This document shows positions 10,160 through 19,622 of a stretch of 21,479 nucleotides of DNA, piece by piece; the first letter of the stretch is position 1; every line of letters starts with the position of its first letter. The notes beneath the pieces are model-generated. The model searched no databases and had not been told where the DNA came from. It worked only from the letters and a program-made list of their open reading frames with translations. A program made the translations under genes and the position numbers. Source of the DNA: Euplotes cf. woodruffi 2 WChen-2021 (Eukaryota > Ciliophora > Spirotrichea > Euplotida > Euplotidae); NCBI GenBank assembly GCA_021441665.1, contig JAGYYN010010724.1, positions 1 to 21,479 on the forward strand, in the 5' to 3' direction.

Positions 10160-12137
10160 ATGAGGAGCAAGCATCGAAGAGGCTTTCAAGGTGATAAATT
10201 CGGTTCGGATGCAGAAGGTAAAAAGCCAAGCAGCATAAACTCAGTCAGCAGCGATGATTTTTCAAGAGCTCACCCCAGTGGCAAAGTACATTATTAGTTT
10301 TTCATCATATTCAGCAGTTGTATAAATTCTGAATATTTAAGTTTTTTAGCTAATGCTGATTGAAAATTAGGAGAAGAAAGAAAATTTTAAGACAGATGTT
10401 AAAAAACCGAGGAATAGCATATCAAATGAATCAACAAGTGCAGCTGTAAAGTCAAAATGAATATAAGCCCTCAACTATTTAAGTCGATAAACATTAATAT
10501 CACCAGTGAAGAGCAAAAGAAAGACCAAGGTAACTGACAATATGATACGTCTGTTGGCGAGCTGCTCCACTTAGCGTCTGAGAAGACAAATAGTTTCCAG
10601 AAGTTTAAAATAATCAAACAGAAGTTGAAGAAGGAAATTAGTGAAAATACTCTTCAGTAATACCGATATTTTTAATGCGAAGATTAGTCCTTTAACGAAA
10701 CTAATCAAATCTCCATAGAAAACCGTTGTTAAGCTTGAGTACCAGTTTGCATAAATAGAAAACAGATGAGGTAAGTTACTGTTTAACATAATATTTTAAC
10801 TTACAGTTAGTCGTTTATACTCCGGCTCTTAATTGTTAATTTTTACTTAAAGCAACCATATGATAGACCTGAGGTTCAATCTCAATACAATTTTAGACAG
10901 GAACAAGTAGAAGCCTAAAAGACCTAAATTCATTACCAAAGGTACGACTGCAAGTCTATTTACAGGTGCATATTGAAGAGAATATCGATCCGAAATAAAT
11001 ACGCAAACCTTCGTATTTTTAAAGCCCAGAAAGGATCCAAGAAAATGATGCCGATAAGCCTGAAAATTTACGACAGCACAAATAAGAAGAAATAAAACTG
11101 AAGAAGATGATGAAGTCAAACCGCCAATGGTCCTGATGTATAATCAAAAAAGACGAAAGCGCAATTTGTCGCTTAAAAACGGATCGATTACAAAAGTACT
11201 CGATGATATGTTTTCTAAAACTCGGTCGAATACCCCTGTTGTCCAGATGGTCGATAGAATGCATAAAATGGACTTAAAGTGACAGAAGCTTGTGAAGAAG
11301 TCGTCTCTTGACAACTACCCGTTTTTAAAATAAAGTAATATTAATTTATCATCTAATTCGCATATTTTCAAATGCTAATTATATGTGAGTAAATTATTAC
11401 TTCTTTTAACAAATATTTGGCTAGAAGAATAAAAAGAAGAGAAAAGAAGTAAAACAAAAGATATCTATCCTCAAGAACTTATTTAATATCAGTAATGAAA
11501 AATAGCAAGAAAGAGCCAAACAGTAAGTAATCATGAGTCAATCGAAAATCGTTTGAATAATAAATTTTTATTAAACTACAGCTCATACTTGTTGTTAGTA
11601 TTATCAAATCCAAATGCCAGCCGTCGTCCAAGCCGCAGGTTCTCATCAAATTTTGCATCGAGTGCAATGGTAGTGTGAATCGTCCTCATATAACTTTGTT
11701 TAAAGAAAGGAAATTCAAGTTCGCTAGCTGACAGTTCATCGAACTCACAAATAAAAGGTTACGCGAATGAAGTTGTCAGTCGGATCAGGCATAAAGAAAG
11801 CGGATACATAAACTACGACGAGCACAAGCGAGCGCAGGATGAGAAGTCGCTGAGTAGTAACTAAACCTAATAATTACTAGGTGGCAAACCGCCGAAGATC
11901 CCAAAATATGAAGTTGGAAAGCACGAATGACTAAAGTTCTTCAAGTACTACAAAAATATCGATAGCCTTAAAGGTAAATACATCAGCGTGAGTAATATTG
12001 AACTAGAGCTTGTTTCCACGGACATCACAGACCATTTGTTGAAGTACGAGATGGAGCAGTACAAGTACAGACAGACCAAACTAGAGATCAAGACTGAAAG
12101 TGAAATTGCTCGCTCCAGGTCTCAGACTCCTTTTTAA
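10160..12137 (+). CDS. hypothetical protein with many apparent +1 frameshifts, roughly 500 aa
   Basis: Not recognised. Supported exons: 10160-10285, 10371-10445, 10484-10656, then about 10688-10770, 10853-11334, 11425-11522, about 11599-11757, 11789-11853 and 11881-12137 (TAA). Introns of 85, 38, 82, 90, 31 and 27 nt fit in phase. Frames change at AAA-TAA 10996, 11093 and 11331, and probably at AAA-TAG 10756 and 11503 and AAG-TAG 10908. Two segments stay unresolved: 10657-10755 (a CCA-TAG slip or another exon choice) and 11503-11600. The N terminus is Ser-rich and basic (MRSKHRRGFQGDKFGSD); the middle has alternating hydrophobic segments (LPKVRLQVYLQVHIEENI); then a very basic KKKK/RRKR region, a Cys-containing stretch (IKFCIECNGSVN) and a charged helical end. 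TGA is Cys at several points. It could be two genes, splitting near 11331. Confidence 0.6.
10753..10758 (+). other. candidate +1 frameshift site AAA-TAG
   Basis: CAT AAA TAG followed by A. Skipping the T gives a short run ending at a GTAAGT donor (10771) whose phase fits the next exon at 10853. The frame upstream is itself uncertain. Confidence 0.45.
10905..10910 (+). other. candidate +1 frameshift site AAG-TAG
   Basis: AAC AAG TAG followed by A. Skipping the T at 10908 joins MIDLRFNLNTILDRNK to RSLKDLNSLPKVRLQVYLQ. The slip codon is AAG rather than AAA. A competing model splices GTTCAA..TTTTAG (ending at 10896) to reach the same downstream frame. Confidence 0.45.
10993..10998 (+). other. 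+1 frameshift site AAA-TAA
   Basis: CCG AAA TAA followed by A. The skip at 10996 joins VHIEENIDPK to KYANLRIFKAQKG. Confidence 0.7.
11090..11095 (+). other. +1 frameshift site AAA-TAA
   Basis: AAG AAG AAA TAA followed by A. The skip at 11093 joins IYDSTNKKK to KTEEDDEVKPP and 79 open codons. Confidence 0.75.
11328..11333 (+). other. AAA-TAA: +1 frameshift site or true stop
   Basis: TTA AAA TAA followed by A. After a skip, one AAA codon leads straight to a GTAATA donor (11335), and the acceptor at 11424 restores phase 0. If the slip is not used, the gene ends here and a separate gene follows. Confidence 0.5.
11500..11505 (+). other. candidate +1 frameshift site AAA-TAG
   Basis: GAA AAA TAG followed by C, the only one of the AAA-TAR sites not followed by A. 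The next exon junction does not fit the shifted phase well, so this site is doubtful. Confidence 0.35.
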
Positions 12138-12301
12138 TGCTTGATAATCAAAATTATTTAACTATCTCAAAATTTTTATTATTTCAAACGAGTTTTGATA
12201 AACATGAGGAATAGGAAATTCAACTTTTTTAATAAAAACAACTAAACTTTTAGTATAGAGATAGATGGAGCTGTATTAAAAATCATGCAAAAATATATGA
12301 A

Positions 12302-12317
12302 AAATTGAATTCAATTT
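12302..12317. repeat. 16-bp perfect palindrome with two inverted TTGAA cores
   Basis: AAATTGAATTCAATTT lies between two convergent genes, about 29 bp past the stop of the downstream one. TTGAA is the core of the Euplotes chromosome-breakage element (E-Cbs), here present in both orientations. A related TTGAATTCA lies in the 8060-8155 gap. In AT-rich DNA such matches can be chance. Confidence 0.35.
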
Positions 12318-12345
12318 ATTGTGAATTGATTGCGTAACGGAGGTA

Positions 12346-13965
12346 TTACTTTTGCCTCGCTGTTGTTGGTCTTTTAACTCTGAAGCTTGCGCTGCTACCT
12401 CGGCTACTTGCAAGTCTTTTTGGCTTCCTGACTGTCCTGAACATCTCGGGTTGTTTACTTTCAACATGGACTGCATTCATCATCTCGAAGTTAATCGGTT
12501 GAGTGGACCCAGCTAGACTTAAATTATGAGAATAATAAGTTTGCTGCTTACAACTCTAAACTGCTAAATGGAGGAGCGACTACGAACCGTCTTAAAGTTA
12601 AGCTTAATTAGTGAACTTTAATATAAATGCTGCGAAAGCCCCGATGAAGGGGTCTTGACAGCAGTTGAAAATGCTTTGTGCATCTTTACTTCTTTGATCT
12701 TATTTTGAAGTAAATCGAGTTCTGCCTGTTTATTTTGACAAATCAACAGCTTTTGTCTTCATAAAGTTATCAACTTTTAACAGTTTATTCGGAACAGACT
12801 TTTCTGAGTTCTCTTTTTGAATCAACGAGATTGGTGTGTTGTTTGATAAACTATCGATCGAAGAGATTTGTGACGCATATCTTCTCAGTTCAGAATTCGA
12901 AGCACTGCTGTCTTTTTGAATGTAAAACAATAGAGATCTAGATTATAAAAATGAATTTGCTTCCTTAAAAGTATAAATAAATTCGAATTTAAATACAGCG
13001 ATTGAATTGAAATTCACAGATACAATTAGATTCGTTTACAGTAATTGCATGTATCTCCTCCATCAAATAGTGAATTTACCTAAACAGTTCCTTCTGGTTT
13101 TGATCGTATTCTTTTAAATTATTCTTTACATCTCTATTTAATTTCCTCTCTAATTCTAATTGACCTGAGTTCTTCATTTAAGTTGTCAATCTCTTGGCTA
13201 AATTTTTTATTAGTAAATTTGACATTAAAAAAGCTATTTTTACTTTAAAAAATCAACCTAAAAATATTTATTTTTTACCTTAAAATTTTATTTTGTTTGA
13301 TGACCTTCTTCTGCTGATTTAAGAACTTATTATAGTCGTCTTTCTTTTGCATTTTGACTGCATATTCACTCCGAATGGCTTTGACTTGTTCTTGAAGCTC
13401 GTCGTTTTGCTTATTTAATCTTTTCGTATTCGTGGATGGAGACAAAGCCTTCTGTATTTCGTTTCAGCGCTTTGAGTCCTCCAAATGCCTCAGCTACAAA
13501 AGCATTAAATTTTCAGTTGCATTTAGTAAAAAGCAACGGGAGACTTAGCTAAACCTACGGTTGAATTGGTCTTTCGCAATCGAGAGGAAGTCGATGAAGG
13601 TGATTATATGGTCTCCTTCAGGCTTCAGCCCAGGTGACCCTCCATCGTTGTTTGCTTTATTTCCGTGCGAACTTGACTTCTTTTTTGTTCCTCGGCGATC
13701 TTTTCGATTTATTGTTGCTGGCGCCTGACTGCCGACTGTGGTTTTTATTACTTGAAATCGTCGATCTGCAGTGGTTAAATAATACAGTCACAGTTAGATA
13801 AAGAGACGGTTTAGTAGGATAGAGATAGTATAAAAAAACGAGGGTTTTAATGGTAAAGTACCTCATCACAGTCTGCTCTTCAATCGACTGCTTTGAAGAA
13901 ATCGTATTTGTCTTCCTCATTAAAGCTGGAATGCTTGCTGGCCTTATTGACTCTCGTCTGTTCAT
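12346..13965 (-). CDS. coiled-coil protein with three to four +1 frameshifts, about 389 aa
   Basis: Not assigned to a family. Exons 13965-13862, 13765-13555, 13488-13279, 13197-13080, 12937-12617 and 12555-12346 (TAA), with introns of 96, 66, 81, 142 and 61 nt; every phase agrees once the slips at 13659, 13136, 12732 and 12620 are included. The N terminus is basic and Ser-rich (residues 1-70). Residues about 105-215 form a long charged coiled coil (LNKQNDELQEQVKAIRSEYA, NLNEELRSIRIREEIK), followed by a Ser/Asn-rich linker, a second short helix (AELDLLQNKIKEVKM) and a basic, Ser-rich tail ending RPTTARQK. Such an outline fits ciliate cytoskeletal or basal-body proteins, but that is inference. 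One TGA is Cys (DSKRCNEI). It converges with the preceding plus-strand gene. Confidence 0.75.
12618..12623 (-). other. candidate +1 frameshift site TAT-TAA
   Basis: TTA TAT TAA followed by A. A skip at 12620 gives one AAA and then a GTTCAC donor that fits the phase of the last exon. Slip codon and donor are both unusual, so another explanation is possible. Confidence 0.4.
12730..12735 (-). other. +1 frameshift site AAA-TAA
   Basis: TCA AAA TAA followed by A. The skip at 12732 joins MKTKAVDLSK to KQAELDLLQNKIK. Confidence 0.78.
13134..13139 (-). other. +1 frameshift site AAA-TAG
   Basis: ATT AAA TAG followed by A. The skip at 13136 joins RSIRIREEIK to RDVKNNLKEYDQNQKELF within a coiled coil and reaches a phased GTAAAT donor. 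Confidence 0.75.
13657..13662 (-). other. +1 frameshift site AAA-TAA
   Basis: CGG AAA TAA followed by A. The skip at 13659 joins KKEVKFARK to KANNDGGSPGLKPEGDH. Confidence 0.78.
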
Positions 13966-14368
13966 CTTTAACAACTTATAATAATTTCATTTATTTTGAT
14001 TTATTCGCTGGTTTTGATATTTTAAATTCAGTTGATTCAAGGGTAAAACGAGGTCGAAAGTATTTGTGATTTGAGGATAAACTTTCTGTGGTAGACTATT
14101 TAATATTTAAATTCAATATTAAACTTTTGCTTTTTTTATACTAATAAGTGAAATCTTGTAGTAGATAAAAGCATGCCAGACTTACATTTACTAAATAAAA
14201 ATATAGTACATTTGTAAAATAATAGCTAAAGTCAAAATATTTTATGATTATATTTAATGTCAATTTTATTACTATAAGGTATTTGGATTTTCTGGCTATA
14301 TAGTCAGAACTAAAAAGTCACAAAAAACAATCAGTATATTGAATCCGCAATTACGAATAACCACGAGA
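13966..14368. other. AT-rich spacer
   Basis: About 400 bp between the start of the coiled-coil gene and the stop of the palmitoyltransferase gene on the same strand. Nothing beyond simple A/T sequence is seen, so it is assigned to the 3' flank of one gene and the promoter of the other. Confidence 0.4.
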
Positions 14369-15625
14369 CTAATTACTTAAATCTCGGAGAGTATCAAGGT
14401 TCCTCTTCAACACAGAAGTCTCGTTGTCAAGTTCAAGGACTTCATACGTCCACTCGTGTCCAAAGAATGGCAGGTCTCTGATCGATGGTAAAAATATACT
14501 GAAGAAATTCCTCGTTCCGAAAGTTTTAAAAATATTGTCCCGCATACTTTGAAATCTTTGGTACTCTTGAGTCGTCGGATTGTACATACTTACATTGAGC
14601 TTTTTAGCTTTCAGCTGCCAAAATTCTACTGTTGAGTCGCCTAATAGGCATAAGTACCAGTTCCATCAGTTGAAGCCGATCATTACAAAGCCCAGCACGA
14701 CGGAGAGAGTGAGAGCAAAGGTCAACAAGGTGCTGTACTGACTGCCAAACGGAACTGATCGCATTGTTACAAATATCGGGATGGGCGATAACGCTCATCC
14801 GACCATCACGTAGAATAAAAATAGCAAAAAGTATCGCAGATTGTTGAGACCCAAACAGTTGTTTATCCAAGGTCAGTGGTGGTCCATCAGAAACACGCAG
14901 TCGTTTCATACTGTTCAGTGATGAGCACGGATTAACTTTATATCTTTGCATCTATTTTCATTTGATTGGACTCACGCTATAATTGAAATTCAAATAAGGT
15001 TCTAGAATAAAAAAAACGAAAATAAACATAAATGATTATTTTTGTTAAAATCAAAATCTACAAAATTTTTAACTCATAATAGTTTTTTTAATTAAATATT
15101 AAGAGTTATTTAGTCCAAGAGAATTTAAAATTACTTTGATGAACAACTAAGATTCTCCGTATTGTCAATATGCCGATTATTATCAAAATACGAGTTTTCA
15201 TTTATATCTTCAAGGCGATACTTCATCAATTGGTCCATTTCAAGTGACGGTGCTGAGTTTTTAAAATGCTTTCGTAGTAAAACTTTATTAGAGTTACATT
15301 TTCTCCAGATTCCTTTATCCTTCAGCAATCTAATATCATCTCTGAGTCCGCGTATATTCCCAGGGCTGATAATTCACGCCATTGTGTGATTGAATCAAAT
15401 GCTGACAAGCGTGTATCAAATAACTAAATGATATCCAAAGCTGATAGGAAGTGGGAAAGTTAAATACATTCAGCCTGCCATGATTTTGAAGTAATAAAAA
15501 GTGAAGTAGCCAATCAGGCCGTAGAACACCACAATAAATGCTGGGCCGATCGCTCTGACAGACATTGACATAACAAAGTCAAGTTTGTCATACGTGACAT
15601 TGCTGATTCTATCGAGCACACTCAT
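14369..15625 (-). CDS. DHHC-type palmitoyltransferase, 357 aa, catalytic Cys encoded by UGA
   Basis: Membrane enzyme that S-acylates protein cysteines. The zinc-binding cysteine-rich domain reads [41 protein letters not shown], ending with NNLRYF as in the family. The catalytic DHHC Cys (TGA, 14875-14873) and two ligand Cys (RAHHC and TVC) are TGA, while NDC and NNC use TGC/TGT. Two membrane segments precede the domain (around residues 25-50 and 65-95, then CFNHTMACIISPGN), and two follow it. The TTxE-like motif is DSTVE; a C-terminal NIFKTFGTRN..FLP resembles the family's C-terminal motif. ATG is at 15625 and the stop is TAG at 14371-14369. One 183-nt intron (15134-14952) with matching phase splits the gene; the first ligand pair reads C-SSK-C, one residue longer than the usual CxxC, so the exact splice deserves care. 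No frameshift. Confidence 0.92.
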
Positions 15626-15732
15626 ATTTAATATACCGATTCAAAAATACTATTAATAAGGATTGAATACGCAACAGAAAAGACACGGTGAAGTACAAGA
15701 AGACCTATTGATAAGTTAAATATGAGCAATCT

Positions 15733-18700
15733 CTAGATGTTATCTTCCAATCTCTGAATGTAGCTCTTTGCTCTGATGAAAGGTGTTGTCGAATGACGCT
15801 TTGGAACTATTCACAAGTTCTTATCTTGTGATCCAACCATTCCTGCAGTATGTGTCAGTGAAAATGACTCCAAATTGCTATAGGATTTGAACTCCCCTTT
15901 ATAACGCTTTCCTTTGATTTGCGACTTGAGCTCTGATTTATTTCTGAGATCAGGTGATTTATTTTCGTCTTCATCTTCGTCTTTTTCTTCATCGTTAAAT
16001 TTCTTTAGTATCAGCTCCATTTCAGCATTCGAAGACTGGAGTTCTTTTAGCAAGTCGACTTTGATTTTTGGATCGTCCATGCTATTTAAAGCAACTCAAA
16101 ATGCCCTTCCGACATCTCTCAGCTGCGTCGGAGTGAAGTGTCAGTCTTGGTACTTTCCAATGTTCGGGCCTCAAAAAGATCATTCTAACGTAAAGCTGTT
16201 GATGACGTTAAACTCGCGTCTAACAACAACTCGGCCAGTGCTTTCCTTATCCTTCTGGATGTTGAAATTTCAGTCTTCAAATGAGAAAGATTGGTGCGTT
16301 CTGTGAAATACAAGCGGAAATAGCTTCTCTGCGTTCCTTTTATCTGTATTTTTGTTGTGGCAGCCGTACATAAACACATTTTTCTTCCTTGAATGACCGT
16401 GAATATCGAGGAACATGAAGATACTCCTGCTGAGCAAGGTTTTATTTAACATTTGCTTTGTGTAAAATATCTCTGGAAATAGTCTTGCTGTTGCTCCGAC
16501 CCACTGTCTGTTTAGATCCTGGCCGCTTAGCGATCATCTATAATTTCCGAGTACAACGCCATCTGGATTTAGCATTGGTACAATTTTGAATACAAAGGTG
16601 TCTCTCAGCTTCTTTGCAACGTCGCTGTCTCCAACTAAAAATTGAAGTATTCCTTCAACGATAAAGCTAGCGACAGTTTCGCCAGGATGGACTCTTGATG
16701 TGATTATAACTGCCTCTCGTTCTGCGATGTCAGAATCAGGAGACTCGAAATTAGTAATTATCACATAGTCAACGCTATTTCCTCCAAGGGTCCTTCAGAG
16801 TTCGGTTTTTCTGACTCTGTCTGCTTTATTTATCATTGCAAGTCTTTTTGAGGAAGTCCTTAAGATCTCGGTACGTGTAAGGGTATCAGTGGCAGAAGAA
16901 CACCTCGTCGTCATCGTATTCAAATTCGAAGCTAAAGGATAGAGAGTAGTAATACCCTCCACCGTTTTTTTTCTTAGCTCCGGTTTGATAGTAACAGATG
17001 TTCTTGCCGACTCGATACCATCCAGTCCCTTCTTCCTTCGCTTTCTTCGTTGAGTACGCCAAAGGTTTCAATCCTTCGTTATGAAGCGAGTCGGGCTTGA
17101 AGTGATTTATAATATTGAAGGTGTAAGTCATATTGGCTTTGGTATTGTTTACTTTAAAGTAAAACCACTGTCCAAATCCCTGAGAGTTGTAGTCGTTCCT
17201 GAGGTATAAATCGTATTCATTTTCAGTTGTAAGAATAGCTTTCTTAAGATTTCCGCATTCAAACCTGCTTTCAAAGACAAGAGTGTTATCGTCTTCGCCT
17301 TCAGGTATGTAATACGGGTTCAGCTCGATATAATATTTGTCTTTTAAAGGAATGCCAGTGTTGATAAGCCCTCGTCTGAACCCAGCAGCTTTAAATCTTC
17401 TTTGAGGGACAAACTGGCCGTTGTCCTTTAATGGGATAAGCTTTTTCTCGTCAATATATGGTTTATTTGGGTCGGTGTAATAGGGACTTTTCTCATTCAT
17501 ATCATAAACGATTTTTCATGATTTAATAAACTTATTGTTCTGCTTCAACTGGTCCTTCCTAATGTATTCTTCTTTTCAGTCTCCACGCCTGTACCATATT
17601 CGATCAAACTCTAGGAAGCTCGATACAAATTTAAATCGCTTAACTTGGAAGACAGAGTCAACGCAAACTTTAGGAAGGTTATTGAGAGCTCCTGATTTCT
17701 CCAGCTTCAGCATCTCATTCGTGAACTTGTTCCTTTGAGCGCCGGAATTGGCTGACATGTCTCTTTTCGATTTGAGTTTTTGCTGGTTTTGCCTCATCTT
17801 CGGTGTAACTTCTAAATTTCTGAATTTCCTTGTGTTTTTCTTATTGCAAGTATTTTTACTTTCAGTCGCTGTAGACTGCGCATTGGAGCTTCTCGATTTA
17901 TCACCTAAATGAAAGAGATTAATAAGCTCGGTCGAGAATTGAATAAGAGATCTTACCTTGAACTTTAACGATTTCACTTTGCTTTGAGTCATCAGCTTCT
18001 TCGATTTCCACAGCGGCGCTGTTATTAACCTTCTTCGCAGACTCAATGCTGTTCTTCATAAAAACAAACGAATGGGCTGAGTTCTTTTGGTACCCGATGC
18101 TTGCCGCACAAGTTTGTTCTGCTACATTCTGAGCTTTATCTAAATTATTAATTGGTGTTGAAGACGAGCTCCCATTTGAAATTTTAAAGCTCTTTGACTT
18201 TGTGGGAAAGGTAACTGAAACGCCTTCTTTCTCTTTAAATGACTTTTGGTCTCGAACTTTCGACTTTTTCCTGAGTTTACTGCCCTTCGGTCTCGGCTTG
18301 AGGGGGTACTGCCTGATGTTAGTTTCAAGCGGAGTGAGTAAATTCGACTTTCCCTCTATGTTGAGTTCAGATTCTATTTTGCTTGGATTCGGCATGTCCA
18401 TCGCGTCTCTTTCCTCTTGAGTGTACTCTGTGACGTTGAAGTACTTGTAGTGCACTTGAGGGACAAGCATCGCCCTCGAATCACTTGGTTCAATATTCTT
18501 TGAGTGAAATATAGAGTACATTTGATTATCGTCATTATTCGTATTTTTAAAATCAGATAGTCTATTTTTATTTAGGCCGTTGACTTTAACATACGGTAAG
18601 TTCTCATATGTCGAGAGGTCAGGAATCGACCTCTTGTTTTGATAGTTTTCAAGCGAAATATCCTTAGAGTTATTAAATTCTTTTTGCTTTGCTGCGACTT

Positions 18701-19195
18701 TGCCGCTTTTAAAGGCTTTCTTTTCAGTCTGGTCGATGATAGACTCAATCTTCATATTTGTAAAACCCATCACGCCAAAGTGGTCATTAAGGCCTAGATA
18801 GTTAAATGTGATAAATGTAAGCAAGAAAGTAAAGTAAAAAGTACCGTTGAAGGCGTAGACCTTATCTGCTTCTTCAGAATGTGTAATAGAAGGAATGATA
18901 TACTTGCCGTCTGCAATTTCATCTTTGCGCTTGTACTGCGCTCTATAGCCAAATGGATTATTTTTAGTTTGTCAAAGTCATAATGGTCAATATTCTTATA
19001 TTTCTTCAAAGTAAACTTAACAATGATTATTCTGAAATTTTATTTATTCACAGATATTCGGCTGTTATCTAAACTAAACCGCATCGGAGTGTTTTTAATA
19101 AATAACCGAGCAGTTTGGAAACTCCTGCCTGCCTCGGTGACCTGTTTGACAGCGGGGACAGACCGAGTCTTGGATATATAATGCGGCTTACCCAT
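15733..19195 (-). CDS. cytosolic carboxypeptidase (M14 family, CCP/AGBL-type tubulin deglutamylase), about 1103 aa
   Basis: M14D metallocarboxypeptidase; family members trim glutamates from tubulin tails and other proteins in cytoplasm and cilia. The CCP N-domain begins near residue 590 (FESRFECGNLKKAI, QWFYFKVNN, KPLAYS, FCHCYPYTYRDL). The catalytic domain has zinc ligands in HPGE (near residue 783) and DIHGH, the substrate-binding SLSGQDLNRQW and the general base Glu in NSFTLECSF. Five TGAs fall where relatives commonly have Cys (CYPYTY, LCRTL, NYRCSL, FEDCNF, LECSF). Exons 19195-19080, 19031-18845, 18793-17957 and 17904-15733, with introns of 48, 51 and 52 nt; a +1 slip at 16828 lies between the two domains. 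Before the enzyme there are about 500 mostly disordered, Ser/Lys-rich residues; after it, an acidic then basic tail of about 115. In exon 2 the frame needs one extra base near 18961-18965. The start MGKPHY is chosen because that frame joins the next exon in phase. Confidence 0.92.
16826..16831 (-). other. +1 frameshift site AAA-TAA (carboxypeptidase)
   Basis: GAT AAA TAA followed by A. The skip at 16828 joins the N-domain (YRDLKDFLKKTCNDK) to KADRVRKTELCRTLGGN. Homology on both sides makes this the best-supported slip in the window. Confidence 0.9.
18961..18967 (-). other. apparent one-base frame discontinuity at a CTAAAAA run
   Basis: Exon 2 of the carboxypeptidase gene reads DHYDFDK in one frame and NNPFGYRAQYKRKDEIADG in the frame one base back. 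One more A in the run would join them as KLKNNPF. It is not an AAA-TAR site. A sequencing or assembly error in the A run is the simplest cause; a -1 slip is the alternative. Confidence 0.6.
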
Positions 19196-19622
19196 CGAGT
19201 GCTGAACTTGTTGCCATAATTTTTATTTATTCTAATTATAGTGAACTGTTAATTTCATTCAGATGACAGATCAATAATTCAAAAGCTGCATTCAGCAAAC
19301 AAAAGATTATTCGTATTTTATTTAAGACGCAACTTAACTTCTTGGGACAACAAATCAATCAGTCAGAGAAAGTACTTTATTATCATTGCCAAAAATAAAA
19401 TTAATTTTACTATTGCGAAGATTTTTTTAATTGGTTAGTTGAGATTCAATAAAAATAATGGTTAATTTGTAGACAAAATAAGTAGTTAAATATTTATTAA
19501 AAAATTATTATTTAATCTTGAGAATGATTTAATGTTAGAGACGATTAAAAAAATTAATAACTTGAAAGACTGATGGATCTGTGATAACCAAAATGCTTGA
19601 ATAAATTAAGTTTATTATCAAT
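19196..19622. promoter_or_regulatory. divergent intergenic region
   Basis: 427 bp between the start codons of the carboxypeptidase gene (minus) and the next gene (plus), so it should hold both promoters. It is strongly AT-rich, especially 19380-19560. Several TTGAA/TTCAA pentamers occur (for example near 19276, 19446, 19561 and 19598), about what chance would give. No defined promoter element is recognisable. Confidence 0.4.

Noticed and set aside
10717-10752. Alternative reading KTVVKLEYQFA in the unknown plus-strand gene
   Set aside because: It is enclosed by TAG and TAA and can only be linked by two adjacent slips. Kept as unresolved rather than annotated.
10853-11060. Alternative plus frame reading KPKRPKFITKGTTASLF onward
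   Set aside because: It looks coding by eye but starts behind a TAG and ends in TAA without a slip signal or splice. The chosen frame connects on both sides through AAA-TAA sites.
10847-11264. Two overlapping hydrophobic minus-strand ORFs
   Set aside because: They lie antisense to exons of the plus-strand gene, where phased introns and AAA-TAA slips form a consistent chain. Their hydrophobicity comes from reading A-rich coding sequence backwards.
12276-12476. 66-codon minus ORF (MQSMLKVNN...) at the end of the coiled-coil gene
   Set aside because: It is one base out of phase with the true last exon, which starts after the acceptor at 12556 and ends RPTTARQK at 12346.
14869-14920. UGA as tryptophan (Blepharisma-like code) or as selenocysteine
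   Set aside because: The UGA positions are conserved Cys columns and conserved Trp is TGG. No SECIS-like hairpin was evident downstream, and many UGAs occur per gene, which fits a plain Cys codon.
15914-16306. Plus-strand ORF of 130 codons, Ser-rich
   Set aside because: It is antisense to the catalytic C-terminal part of the carboxypeptidase, including its active-site glutamate region.
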